The position numbers were made by a program, and so were the translations under genes. A stretch of DNA of 64,000 nucleotides, taken from NCBI GenBank assembly GCA_021234155.1, contig JAJEKV010000143.1:812226-876225 (forward strand), in the 5' to 3' direction. This DNA is from Isoetes taiwanensis (lineage: Eukaryota > Streptophyta > Lycopodiopsida > Isoetales > Isoetaceae). Every line of letters begins with the position of its first letter. The first letter of the stretch is position 1. Positions 10,450-23,431 of the stretch are shown here, in pieces. The notes below the pieces were generated by a model. The model saw only the letters and a list, made by a program, of their open reading frames with translations, ran no database searches and was not told the DNA's origin.

Positions 10450-11324
10450 GCAAATTTATCACTTTAACCTTTTGTTATATAATTTGGGAAATTAAACTAG
10501 TTATTATCAAAGCAAAAAAAAAGCCTAGATGCTTATTCTTTAAACAAAAAACATATTACACAAGTGTCCAAAATTAGCTATCTAAACACAAAACTTGTCA
10601 TACAAGTTGTTAATAAATGTTTTGTAGTGTCGATAGAATATAGTTATCATGTTGTTACTACCTTACCACAATGTTTGATGCAATGTTGTAAATATAGGCT
10701 CATTTATCTATCCCAATGTGGTTACAACAATAGCTATTCTTTAGACACAAAACGGGTCACAAATCTTATTGGTTATCTTGCACTAGCTATTCTTTAGACA
10801 CAAAACGGGACAAAGTTCCTTAATGGTTATCTTATAGTGGATAGATTATAGCCACTATTTTGTCACTAACTTGCCACGGTTTTGATGCAAATTTGTTAGT
10901 ACAGGCTAATGTGGTCACACACTTGCTATTTTGTAGACATAAAATGGGTCACAAAGTTTCTTATTGGTTGATAAAATAGTGGATGGATTATAGCTACTAT
11001 TTTGTCACTAGCTTGCCACAATGTTGATGCAACATTATACCTATAGGTTTTGTTTATTTATCACAATTGTTGTTAAGATATTGTCACAAGTTTGACATCT
11101 TCTAGATTACGATATAGCTGGAATTTGACTTTGCATCAATATTATGACAGAAATTGAAGCCACAAACTTTACACAACTGCTGACGCTATTGTGGCGTATT
11201 TGTGACAAATGATCACGACAAGTATTGCATCAAGATTGTGAGAATAATTGGGGTTTGACAGGTTCAGCTTGTGTCAAAATTTTGACGTTACTTTAGACAC
11301 TATAGGTACCTTTTTCTTGTAGTG
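10450..11324. mobile_element. End of an old CACTA (En/Spm) transposon
   Basis: The right edge reads CTTTTTCTTGTAGTG, the reverse complement of CACTACAAGAAAAAG, a CACTA terminal inverted repeat. Inward of it, a unit of roughly 160 bp recurs about three times. Each unit holds TTAGACACAAAACGG-like, GGTCACAAA, TTATTGGTTATCTT and CTATTTTGTCACTA motifs. Such subterminal repeats are typical transposase-binding regions in this superfamily. No left end or transposase was found, so it is a remnant. The next bases are AAA. Confidence 0.65.
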
Positions 11325-13044
11325 AAACCATTTCTTATTCTTCCTTTTCTTTATGTTATGTCTCTGAAACCCCAGAGGTTTTCTGAAGCCATCTGTAAAA
11401 TCTGCAGTTTATATAGAAGCAGCCAGATCTGAGCATGAATTACTTTTCAGTAGTTATAGCTCGGCAGTGGATTGCTATGTCCAGAGATGGAGTTACGTTT
11501 CAACAGCAAGGTTTATGCAGTGGTAGTTTAGAATCTCAAACCAAAGATCAAAATCCATTTTTTGACATTCTATGGGAACACTCTAAGAGCTTCATTTTGT
11601 TGATTTTAAGTTTTAAAAATGACTGCCATGCTAGGTAATATATAGAAATTTGGGTATTTGTGTCTTTTGGCTGCTTTTTTTCCTTGCACCATAAGTATTT
11701 TAGAGAGTGGATTTCTGTTTTGGGAACAGAGTTTTGATGGCTTGGAGTTTCTTGAAGATTTTAAGATCTTTCTGTACATATTTACGGTGGCTTTTGTTTT
11801 TGGGCAGAACATTGAATAAAAATGTTGCTCTAAAAATAGATCAGGCATGGATATTAGGAAAGCTATTAAACTAATCTTGCATTTCGTTCAAAGCCAGCTC
11901 TATTTTTTCGTTCTTCAGACCAATGCTTCGTCACCATGGTGCTGTCTTTTTTGAAGAAACAAGTCTAGGTACATGTTGAATGGATACGAATTTAGAACAT
12001 GGAAACACCAACTCTATTTTTCGCTCTTGATTCAAAGGTTTTGCTTCTCCCGCCATGCACTGCCTCCTTTGAAAAAAAAAAAAAATAGGTACGTGTTGTT
12101 TTGTTTCAAGGTACCAGAGTCTATTCCATGCTTTACATTTCATGCACCTGCATTTTTGTGGTTGCATTTGACGTTATTTATGATTTGTATGGAAGAGTCT
12201 TGCCCTCGTGGATAAACGATGCAGCTCATTTAGCTCATTACGATATCAGGTATATTTTTCCTGCTGAAGGGCATATTTTTCGATTGACTCCAGAGATATG
12301 GACATATACATTAGGCTTTTCAGTAAAGTGGCTGACCATAACCAATGCAGGCGTAAAGTTCTAAGAGACAGTTCTATCTTTTCTTCACTTGATTTGTCAA
12401 CCATGTTTTTCCAGCTGATTTATAAAAGAAGAGATTGCAAATTCTTCAATACCTTATAAGGAATGCTATATTGTGGAATGTCATATTGTATTATATTGTT
12501 AGAACTTTATTTTTCTCTATCTTTTCTTCTAGAGAAAAAGCTCGGCTATGAAGTGAGGTTTACCCTGAAACTCAGCACTAGGCAAAGTACGAGAGGTATC
12601 TCTGACAATCTACTCCAGTGGAGTTCATGCATTCCCACCCAGGTGTAGAAGATATATCTCATTAGTTAATTTATATGCCTTCATAGTTGAATGTAAGTTA
12701 TTCAAATATCTAAATGATGATGCCAGACTTGCTGGTGTTTACGAAAAATACTATGCCTTTCAATTATTCTGTCCATGTTGCAGGCTTTGAAAATAACGTC
12801 TGGTTTATTAGGCGAACACGCTGGTATTTACAAAAAATACTGTGCTCTTCAATTATTCTGTCCATGTTGTAGGCTTTGGAAATAACAATGTCTCATTTTT
12901 GAACTAACATGTCCAAGGCAATAACAATCATTCAACGACTTCTCCATTCGTTGAACAGAATGTTAATGTTGATGTGTTCACGTAATTTTTGCTACAAATC
13001 ATTTTTTGCTTCTGCAATTAAAGGCTGGACAGTGGCAAATAATT
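11325..13044. other. Unassigned AT-rich sequence with an 89-bp tandem duplication
   Basis: I recognise no gene here. The unit starting GCTGGTGTTTACGAAAAATA at 12731 repeats at 12820 with a few changes (period 89 bp). Short ORFs (67-87 codons) show no known motifs. The segment ends at the CACTA insertion site GGCAAATAATT. Confidence 0.4.
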
Positions 13045-13500
13045 CACTACAAGAGGATAAGCCTTTTGCGTCAAACGCTGCGTCACTACCTCTTAAGGTG
13101 CGTCAAGTTTGTGTCAGAACCTAGAATGTGACGCAAACTTAAAGGATTGTGTCAAAGTTTGTGTCAATATGATTGTGTCGCATGTAGTGTCAGTAGTTTG
13201 AAAGCCATGTGTCGATTTTATAATAAACCTTGTAACATCTATAATAACAGCATTTGTGTCACTATTTTTGAAAAGTTTGTGACAAGTGTTTAAGTAGTGT
13301 TGTGACAATCATAACATCAACTCTTTGAAAGTTTTATATAAGTTTTGTATCAACTATACGATATTGTTGTATCATACAACTGCTAAAAGTTACGTCATTT
13401 TGAAGACAAACGTGTCATAGACTTCGCGTCAACTTTGTTTCAATTTCGTGTCAATATTAGCTCTTTTTGCGTCAAAATGTCTATCTATTTTCTACTTCAT
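13045..13500 (+). repeat. Left terminal and subterminal repeats of the CACTA element
   Basis: Following the terminal CACTACAAGAGG, short motifs of the type GCGTCAA, GTGTCAA and GTGACAA recur about every 15-30 bp in both orientations. TnpA-like proteins bind such arrays in En/Spm. The right end has a corresponding array, with one 111-bp direct duplication. Confidence 0.75.
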
Positions 13501-13741
13501 AATATAATATAGCCGCCATGAGGAAAACATGCGAAAATGTGGCATTAATTTAGAATAGTGGATTTTAACAATGTTCGATCAAGATATTAAAAACATTTCA
13601 TTGCTGATGATTAGTACTATACCCTGTGCATGCCATATATCACATATATATGGTTTATTTCTCTGATGAAAATCCTAGTTATCCATTTCGACAAAGAGAA
13701 ACCTACATAGTAGGCTATTCATAGATATATACAACTAAATG

Positions 13742-16700
13742 TTACAAAGCATTAAGATTAGATTGGTCATTGATGTCATGCTCAATGTCATCTAACTCAT
13801 CATCATCCAGATGTAGATGTAAGCCCCTATGTGGATTAAAATGTGAATCATTACCTGGAAATTCTTCATCGTCAATGTAATCCTCATCATCAATGCCGTC
13901 GTGACTTAGTTGCAGACTAGTTCCAACCTCATCTCGTGGAGAGGAGACCATTGGAGATCGCAAAATGAAGCTAGCATCTCCGTCGTCAATGTTTTCATGG
14001 ACATAAAGTGCTTGAGGTAACTCATTATCTGTCTCTCCACCATCTCTTGTAAATCTGACATTGTCTTCAATGGCATCAGTGTCTAGCACATCAAGTTCAT
14101 GTTCTACTACAAACATGAAATCTTCTGCTATATGACTTGACTGTCCATCATCATCAGATGTTGGCTCGATATCGTTTGTAGGTGTGGGAATTCCAATGAT
14201 ACGACGAGATCTAGGGTGGGATTGTATAACAATCCACCAATTAGTGTTGTCATGATTTGGATGAAAGAAGACTTGCTCAACCTGATTTGGGAAAACAAAT
14301 GGCTCGTCCATCTCGGGTAGCACTTTTGTGGAATCAATCTCCACAAATCCAGAAGCATGTGTCCTGATAGTTTTTACCGCGACCCCGGTACACAACCTTG
14401 AACCACTGTGCTTTCAATACGTTTACATGAAAGGTTCGATAGTTTAACTCAATGATATCTGATATGGTTCCGACATAGTATAATTCACCATCAATGGGGT
14501 TACAATCCCCTACTTTTGCTTTGACTTTTTGTTCAAATTGTGCCATGATTCCAGAGTCAAAGGTGATTCTCCATTTATCAACCTTACTGATACGAAAGTG
14601 CTGCCCATATGCCCACATGGATGTATGAAAGCGTGCCTAAAATGAAAGCATTTTAGTAAAACTATAGTTTATTGTATATAAATATTCTAGTTACATACCT
14701 TTCTATTGCATCCAATAGCAAGCTCATAATCATCATCTGGAACCATTTGTCCACCATCTCTTGCTTCATCCATACGAGCTAATAACCAATCATTGGTCAT
14801 GGTGTCTGGCAAGGTACATTCTTCAATTATTGAACCACGTCTATGTGAGCCATTTCTTCGCGCTTCTTCCTTTGCAATTTCATACATGTCTCGCCAAGAT
14901 TGCAGACTCGTCGTATTATTCATGACAAAATTATTTATTGCACAAAACATCTCATCATTTAGATTCTTCTCCACACCTTTGCCTTGTATAACTTCTGATA
15001 TAATCTCATCAGGCTCTTTTTCATCCCACATTTTGAGGCCATCTGGATTGCATGCAATGGTCACGTCATTCAGGAAAAACAATGTTTCTTGTATGAGATG
15101 CCCCTCTGCTATACACCCTTCTGGCCTAGCCATTTGGCGGACAAACCCCTTGAGCACTTTCATATATCGCTCGAGGAAGAACATACATCGTGCAGGAGCA
15201 GGACCTCCTAACTTGATCTCATTTGGAATATGAATTAATAGGTGCACCTACGCCAATAACATTATTGCATTAATATTATTAGATCTGCACAAGAAAAAGA
15301 AAAAAAAGAATAGTGCAAAAGAATTAAGTAAAGGAAAATATAATACTTGTAGATCTAAAAAGCTCGTAGGAAGCTCTTTCTCGATATCACATAAGAGTAA
15401 AATGGCCTCCTCCTCCATCTTTGGAATGTCAGAGATATCAATTTCCTTCAACGACACCCATCTCACAAATTTGCCTAAACGGTATATAATACTCCTTATA
15501 GCTGGTGTCAGGTAGCTTCCAATGGCACAGGGAAGCACATGCTGCATCCACAACAAACAATAGTTTGATACATGCCAATACTTTCAATAGTCATGAAATA
15601 AAACTCATGATAAAATACCTGCAGAAACTTATGCCAGTCATGTGTCTTCAGACCACTGAGTTTTCCATCTTTTGTAAATGCTTTTCGTAGAGAAGCACCA
15701 TGTCCAGTCGACGTGCGAATATTTTGTATTCGCCTATGCACTGTAGCAAGTTGCTTTTTCTCTAACACCCAAGCACCTTTTTTCCATGTGAGTCTTCCAG
15801 CCCTCTCAATTGGCCAATATTCTCTTTTTATTTTTCTTTCTTTAAGGTCTTCTCGGGCTCCTAATATCTCCCACTCACCAGTTAAACGCTTACATAAAGA
15901 ATGTGCAATATTTTTGAATATATGCATTGGATCAAGCAAGTGTACGACTTCCAAGTCTACCCAGTACTCCAATCTATAAAATATAGATAAACGTTTCATA
16001 CCAGGGGAGAGTGTGCTATTGCCTTCTCCAATATTAGCCAAGTAATCCAAATTTGGATTTGCATCTTTCCATGCATGGAGCCAATCCCTAGTTGTCCATC
16101 GCTTTGGTGGGGGTGTCACCTCACGCCCACGTGCATGGTGCCCTTCAGGCAGATATTTTTTGTGGCCAATGTAAATTTGCTTCTTGAGATGTTTGGATCT
16201 GTACGATGTTAGGCTAGTTCCGCATGAGGGACATCCATATGCTCCACTTGTCTGTAGACCTGTTACATCACAAAGTAAGCACTTGATTTTAGGATCATGG
16301 TTTACAAGCAACTAGAATTTTTAGCTTATATAATTTTGTAGTGATATACTTGCCTGATCCCACAGAAAAGCCTGGATAATCATGAATTGTGAAACATAGC
16401 ATCCCATGTAGTGTGAAATCATGTGGCTCTCTTGCAATGTCATACATGTGAATCCCCTTCCACAATATTTCTAGTTCCTCTACCAAAGGTTCCATGTAAA
16501 CATCCATATTTTTTACTTGGTATTTTCCTGCAAGAAACATTTTTCCACTTTGTTACATGTTCATACAGCAAGTTATGACCATAACATAATACCTGGAACA
16601 ATCAATGTCAACATGATATGACCAGGTTTGATAGCCATCCATGGTGGAATATTGTAGTTTACAACAACTATCGGCCATATGCTATGTGATGATGACATAG

Positions 16701-18773
16701 TTCCCCATGGACATATTCCATCAAGCCCTAGCCCAAGCCTAATGTTGCGAGGCTCTGTTTTAAATTGTGGCCACTTTTCTTCGACATTCTTCCAAGACTC
16801 ACATAAATCCCACATTGGAACGAGGCCCACAATGCTACCTGCGCACCCACTTGCCCATGAAAAGACGCAAACGCATTGCCTCCATTCGCACAGGGGCACA
16901 TCATCTTCGAATTGAGACAGGCAGATGGATTGGTGAGCCACGTCAGGACAGGCTCTGTCAATGCTGCCAAATGGGAGTCATTGAGGATGAATCTCATACC
17001 CTTCAAAGTTGCCCAGCATATGATCAAATCCGGACGCGCTTCAGGCCTGGCCGCTACATGTGACATTGAGCACGGCATCCGTACGGATGCTAGGATCATA
17101 CCTTCAGGAGGTCATGGACATGCGAGATCAGCTATGTCCTCGGGCACGCACTTGACATGTACATACACATTTATTTCATGATGATGTATACTTGTACAGT
17201 TTGACAGCATTCTTATTACTGCCACGGTTTTCCCTCGAAAACCCTTCGGGGCGGGGGTTTTTTAACCCGGACAGTAATAAGTTTGCTGCGCTCCTTCTGG
17301 GTCCTATAGGCCGATTGGTCTCAGTGGACGATAAAAAAACTATTCTATTCTATTCTATTCCATCTGCGGGCATCCTCATTTTTCCATCTATGCTCCGATT
17401 TTTTGCATAGTAATCCATAAAAGAGGCAATGTAAGGAGATCGAAACATATAACGTAAGCGGGGGATTATAGGCATATGGCACAATGTTTTCCTTGCCACT
17501 TTTGACCTTCTTCCTTCCTCATACCGTGGCTCATTACACTTCGGGCATGATTGGTTCCCCGCATAATCATTGCGAAATAGTATGCAATCATTCACGCATG
17601 CATGTATACAATTGTATTCTAGCCCTAATGCTCGCAACAATTCTCTTGCCTCTCTTCTTGACTTCGGAAGGCAATGCCCTTCTGGTAGTATTTTGTCTAG
17701 CAAACTAGAGTACATGTCTCATATTTTAATATTGTTAGTAGCAACATTGTAAAAAAAATTCTATAAGAGCATATGTACATACCTGAAAAGCTCAGAAACT
17801 ATTGTTGCTCCAACCGACTTTATGTTGGAGGTTCAAAATTAGCAAACATGCAGCAAGACGAGATACACGTGCATTTGGAAACAATGGGGTTGTTGCCTCG
17901 TTGTGCAGGAATTCAGCCTTGTCACCATTGTTCTCATTTTCAGGGTGTTGAACTGCTGGAAAATAATTTGTGATTGTTTCATGTATCGCATCTCCACCAA
18001 GCAAAGTATTCTTTGAACTTGATGTTTGAACTTCATCCAATGATTCATCACCTGAGGACTGGACATATAGATGTCAGTTGCTATTTTATGTTAGGTGGTA
18101 ATTTAAAGATCATACACTTATATATTATGAAACAATTATATGAACACCATATGCATTATACAAATATAAATCCATCACATTGTACAATTTCTATTACATT
18201 ATACAATTGGAATAACACAATAAATAAGATATTAAAATGTACATAACAGCAATTCAACACACTCTATAACTGCAAACGAGTATGCTCCTCATTAGAAGTT
18301 TGACGTGGTTGAATTGTGTTGGCAACACGACGTTAGGTTCGTCATATGTGTAAAAAAAATAGGCATCCACTATTTGTTCCTGACATAATGATTGTACATA
18401 TTCAAACATTTAAAATAACTAAATGCACATGTCAACTAATTAGTTTAAATGCCTAGAGGGTATATATGTAGCATACCTCATTTGCTTCGTGTTCAAGTTG
18501 GCATTCCTCATCGCTTTGTTGGGGCCTATTTCGCCACATACCATATCGTGCCTCATGTTGTTGTCGCACATGATAAGAACGTGTAGCAGCTCCCCGACAC
18601 TTATTGCACCAACAACTTTCACGATGACGATATGAAGCTTCAACAGGGTTATTTCTAGCTCTTTTCCTGTACCTTCCACGAAAGGACAAAGAAGATGAAG
18701 TTGAGGATGAGCATGCTCGACCTGGTAAATAATCCCCTGCACTACTCGTGTTGCTGGCACTACTATTGTTCAT
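13742..18773 (-). pseudogene. TnpD-type CACTA transposase (Transposase_21 / DUF4218 / DUF4216)
   Basis: This is the transposase that cuts and joins CACTA ends. Eight exons with splice consensus can be read: 18773-18477, 18058-17783, 17704-17361 plus 16800-16593 (split by a LINE), 16527-16354 (GC donor), 16310-15619, 15541-15346, 15247-14699 and 14636-13742. The N-terminus has the cysteine motif CWCNKC. Exon 3 has LPEGHCLPKS, LGLEYNCIHACVNDCILF and CPKCNEPRY. RNIRLGLGLDGICPWG follows the LINE. Exon 5 has AYGCPSCGTS, IYIGHKKYLPEGH and LLDPMHIFKNI. DUF4218 is marked by FLERYMKVLKGFVRQMARPE, and DUF4216 by DGELYYVGTISDIIEL. The C-terminal tail is acidic. Breaks: TGA at 17794-17792 just before the exon 2 donor, the LINE in exon 3, and a one-base frame change near 14360-14395. 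Confidence 0.93.
16801..17360 (+). mobile_element. 5'-truncated LINE fragment inside the transposase exon
   Basis: This plus-strand insert of about 560 bp encodes the end of a LINE reverse transcriptase. It has RRKRIASIRTGAHHLRIETG, then the C-x2-C..H..C knuckle CQCCQMGVIEDESHTLQSCP. A 3' untranslated part follows, and the insert ends in TATTC repeats instead of poly(A). The flanks CTTCCAAGACTC (to 16800) and CATCTGCGGG (from 17361) join to restore the transposase frame, which sets the borders to within a base or two. No clear target-site duplication is seen. The tail ends in GGTTTTTTAACCCGG and a run of A before the repeats. Confidence 0.85.
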
Positions 18774-19789
18774 CTCAGTAACATAACTGTCAAAATAAGA
18801 AAACCGGCTTGAGTAGTGTTAGCAAATGTCCCAAAATGCCAAATTTCCAATAACAAAAAAAGTGACCATGCAACATAACTATGAAAGTTATGAAATCATT
18901 AGACCGACATCATAAAAACTAGCAAAAACTGCATTCAAAATTACATAAATACCAACAAAGGTGGTAAAGGTTAAAGTTAATGAAGACATCATGCACAACC
19001 ACCTTGCCAAAATACAAGAAGAAGTGGTAAAGATAAGTTATGGAAGCAAGAGGTCAACATCATTCAAATTAGCAAGATAACTCTAAAAATGAGAAATAAC
19101 CAATGGGTTAAGGTCAAAATACCAACCAAGGTACCATTGAAAGTGGTAAAGGTTAAAACTACAAGTAATAGACCGAAATCACACATCAGGAAATTATCCA
19201 CTAAACTCGACACTAAAACCATGAAAATTACCAACTAATCAACAACTCAAAATGCAAGCCCAGATTAGAGAAACCTAGCGCAAAAAATGGTACTTGCAAT
19301 GTTGGATTCGGCTGGCATTTCTTTACACAAGGCATGTAAGGACATATCCTTACCAAAATTGCCAAAAGACCATTGAAAGTGGTAAAGGTTGAAGTTTGCC
19401 AACTAAACTCAAGGGTCCTTTAATTATGCAAAAGAAATAGATGTCCATTTAAGTTGGCAAAATTGCCAAAATACCATTGAAACTGCTCAGGTTAAAAGAA
19501 CAACAAACCGACTCACACATCATCATGAAAATTACCAACTCAGAAATCATGAAAATTACCAACGAATTAACAACTTCGTAATGCGAACCAAGATAAGAGA
19601 AACCCGGGCGCGAAAATCTGCTCAATCTCCCTTTACATAACCCACATCTATCTTACATACGCTGTTAAAATTTCTTCGCTTCCACTCATCCTACGCCTCT
19701 AAATTGCTAACCAGTAAGTACTAGATCTCTCTATTTTTCGACTATTGATTGTTTTAAAGTTTCTATTTTGAGATCCTGGTTTGTTGCAG
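18774..19789. promoter_or_regulatory. Divergent promoter region of the CACTA element with repeated motif
   Basis: This non-coding segment separates the minus-strand TnpD and plus-strand TnpA genes. A motif close to ACCATTGAAAGTGGTAAAGG occurs at about 19130, 19370 and, degenerate, at 19470. Shorter GTGGTAAAGGTTAAAG forms lie at about 18962 and 19025. Related CATGAAAATTACCAACT motifs lie at about 19220, 19525 and 19550. Spaced repeats between divergent genes suggest shared regulation, for example binding by the element's own TnpA. That is inference. Confidence 0.5.
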
Positions 19790-22199
19790 TGGCTGGTAGT
19801 CGGCAAGATAAACGTAAAGGAAAAGCCCCTGCAGAAAATGATAGCCATGGTGAAGAGAATCCAAGCAACCGAGCAGAAAGAATGGCAAATTTTTTTGCCA
19901 ACATGCCCCAGGAGATTTATGAGGATTTCTTTATGGAAATGGAGAGATGAGTGACAAGGAGTTTACAAATCAAGCAAAAGGAGAAGGAAACTAGTGCACA
20001 ATTGGAAGCAAGAGACAATTCGATGGGCAGGTCAGTACATACTTGTAAATTGCTTTCGTTTTCCAAGTATGAAAGTCTCTTACTATTAGTCTGTTTATGT
20101 TATAAGGGTGCTTATTGCCTGCTTCTTTAGAGTTTTTGGTTCTCTGGGTTGGTTCCTGTATGAGGTCTTTTTGTTTATCAGATTTTGTCTGCTATACAGT
20201 TGGTTAAGAAACAGCTTATACACAATAGGCTCTGTTTGATTTAAACTTGTTCGTTTGAGACAGCAATAAGCGAGTTTACCACATCATATTTACAAAACAG
20301 TCTATTGCAAGGGATCCTTCACCATGTGTTGCATATCCTGTGATCACTGCATTCCATGACATTACTGTTCTGTTGGCCAGGCTTAAATCATTCCGTTCTT
20401 TCTGCAGTCCGCTTGCAGCAATATCTTTATGAATGTATCTGCCCTGCTATATTGTGCTGCAGGTTTGCAACATGCCCAAAAAAGTGAATTTATCTCCATT
20501 AGGGCGGATTTGGGGTCTCAAAATGGCCTCCTATCAGCCATTCCACGTCATATTTCCGCTCCTTTTTTCCCATGCCACCTAGGATACCAAAATCTCATCA
20601 TTACAGATTTACTTGGAATATTCTCCCAGAATAAGGGGGATCACGCATTCATGGCGCCATATTATTTTAATTACGTTTGGTTGTCGACAGGTGATGCAAC
20701 ACGTGGCGCTTCTAAAAGCCACTTGCATTATAAAGATCTAGTGACTCATGGCGGTGTCTCTTGGTTTGTCAGATACCAAGCGTGCGCGTCACCGATTCTT
20801 GCGCTATTTTCATTTAGAGGCCATGGCCATACAAGCTTCCCGCCTTCCACATTTCAAAATTTGAATATGTAGGTTGAAGCTTTGTATCAGACTTTCATTT
20901 TCGAGGCTTTGCGTAAGCATTATGGGTGCTTTCAATGGGACTAAAACCGGATATTTTCTTGAGAGGTCGGCCGAAGGCTCGGGGTGTTCCCATGACGCCT
21001 TACTTGCTTGATTCAGGTTTAGGACCTCGATCATAAAGGTATTCTCCACACAATTCTGAGCCTCGGGTTTTTTTTACCTTAGCGACTTTTTCAGTCTGCA
21101 ATTCATGGGAAAGCACCCTTAACAGGGATCTTTACTTCATCCCAATACAGGCTTCCCGCCCCCTACAATTCGAAATTTGAATTTGCTTTATGTATAAAAG
21201 CATGGATTGTAGGAGAATGTACTTTTCGATTTCCATATGCACGTTGCAAATTTCAAAAGAGGTTAGTACGGACGTTCGGCTCACACGAAGCAAATTGTGC
21301 TGGGGCATACAAATTGTACACCTTCATTTCGCGTCGTGCGATCCACGCGATATGGAAGCTCCAAATGATGTGTGGATAAGGATCCAACCCGACTCACGAA
21401 TATGCTCCGAGTCTTCGCAAAAAATGAGGTCTAAAAAATAAGAACTTAGACCTCGACGTGTTGCGTCTTGCAGGCTCAAAAAGTGTCGACATCTGGGAGG
21501 ATGGCAGTTTATATCCATTTGGATCCGTTGAGTGGCAAGAAACCGTCATTTCGGGACGTTTCAAGTTTAGTCTGATTTTGTGGTGACAATAACTCTAATA
21601 TTGTGAGAGATTGAGAGAGGATGAAGGCATTCGGAATCGAATACAGTTCCTTGAGATGAGCTGCTTCCGATAAGGAAGGGGAAATGTCCGTGCAGATGCT
21701 AATAAATGACATTATACTTTGCAATGCGAAGGGTTTATACATTCTTGAAGTACAAAGGTTATGGTGTTTGTGTTTAGATACCTCTAATACAAGAAGTCTT
21801 TGACTAGCTTTCACAATAGATTTCTTTAAAAATCTATTGCTATTTAAATTATAGCAAAAATGAGTCTTGAAACTCTTTAAGTAGTAGAAGAACTCTTTAA
21901 CTAGTTATCCATTTGATGACCATTTTTTAAGAAAGTATGATATGTGACATTCTTATATGCAAACATTCATAAAATTTATGAACATTGAAGGTCAAAGCCA
22001 TCCTTGTTTAAAGAGGGATCATATGATCACGAAATCTTCATCTTGAAGTAATTGCATATAAGAAATTCGCTTTGGTGTGATCCTTATGTAAAAAAAAGTA
22101 AATAGAAACACAAATATTGAACTTACAACTTAAGCGTAAACAAATAGTATTTTAATAAACCAACACTTTACATACTAACACTTTACACTTTAAATAAGA

Positions 22200-23000
22200 T
22201 ATTTCTTTCTTTCCTTTTACTTGAAAGCTATTTTTTTTCAAGATGGATCACACCAAGAATAATACATATGTAAAAAAAAAGGGACACACTAAATTAGCAT
22301 GGTGTGATCCACTTTCTTATTTGTTGTCAAATTAAAATTAAACACAAGTACTCATTCCTATTTGTATCTAAAATTCATTATCCCTTTTCAAAGAGCATAT
22401 TCTTTTTCAAGAAGGATCACACCAAGCGAATAGTACATATGCAACAAAAATGGAATTATTAAGCATGATCCACTTTCTTATTGTTGTCAAATTAAAATTA
22501 AACACAAGTACCCTTCTCATTTAATGCTTTACCACCCCAAGTGCATAAAGTTATTAGTCCTTTTCAAAAGAGCATATCTTTTTTTTTAGAAGGATCAATC
22601 AAGCGAATAATACAATGCAAAAAAAAAAAAATAGAACACAATCATTTCGCATGGTGTGATACGCTTTCTTGCTTGTTGTCAAATTAAACTTAAACACAAG
22701 TACCCCTTCCTATTTGCATCTAAAATACTTTACCAAATCTAGTAGTACATAAAGTTATTAGCCCTTTTCAAAAAGCAAACACTTTATCAATAAATGAGCA
22801 CATCACATATCCACACTTAACTTTCAATAAGACACATATATATTTCTTTTATTAAAAGATAATCAAAGTAATTTTACTATAGAAAGTCATCTTTTTCCAA
22901 AAAGATCACACCAAGCGAATTTTGTATAAGCTAAAAGGTTGGAATATACTAAATTCGCATGGTGTGATCCACTTTCTTGTTTGTTGTCAATAGATAATAA
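22200..23000. repeat. Tandem hairpin modules (GGATCACACCA / TGGTGTGATCC)
   Basis: Four successive modules each have a left arm like AAGGATCACACCAAGCGAA (about 22243, 22411, 22590, 22902), 40-60 bp of AT-rich loop, and a right arm like GCATGGTGTGATCCACTTTC (about 22297, 22463, 22649, 22957). TTGTTGTCAAATTAAA and AAACACAAGTACCC follow most of them. A half module lies near 22072. The arms can pair in RNA or single-stranded DNA. Spacing is 165-310 bp. Confidence 0.8.
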
Positions 23001-23220
23001 CACCAAGTCCCTCATCAATAGTCTCCCATTTGCATATAAAATATGTATCATTCCAAGTTATATTATGTTTCAAAGAGGGTCCCAAAGCAAAATACAAACA
23101 CTTAATCAATAAGCCAACACTTTACCAACAACCAAAGCTTTATTAAATAAGATTTTTATGTTATTTTATCAAACCTAACAATGTTTCCATATGTGACACT
23201 TTGTGTTAATCGATCCAAAG

Positions 23221-23431
23221 GCCCGACATCTGATAAATATAGCCCAAAGAAAAATATTTGATTCAATTGGGTGAATATAAATCAAGAAGAGGGAAGAAAA
23301 AAGAAGCAAGGATCACATGACGCCAAGGCCCGACATCCGATAAATATAGCCCAAAGAAAAATATTTGATTCAATTGGGTGAATATAAATCAAGAAGAGGA
23401 AAGAAAAAAAGCAAGGATCACATGACGCGAA
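23221..23431 (+). repeat. 107-bp tandem duplication
   Basis: GCCCGACATCTGATAAATAT at 23221 recurs at 23328 with one change. The two 107-bp copies differ at only a few positions in the A-rich and G-rich runs, so the duplication is recent relative to its surroundings. Both copies end in CAAGGATCACATGACGC, similar to the hairpin-module arms nearby. Confidence 0.9.

Noticed and set aside
13048-13480. CRISPR-like array
   Set aside because: The repeats are short, irregular and in both orientations; they are CACTA subterminal motifs in a plant genome.
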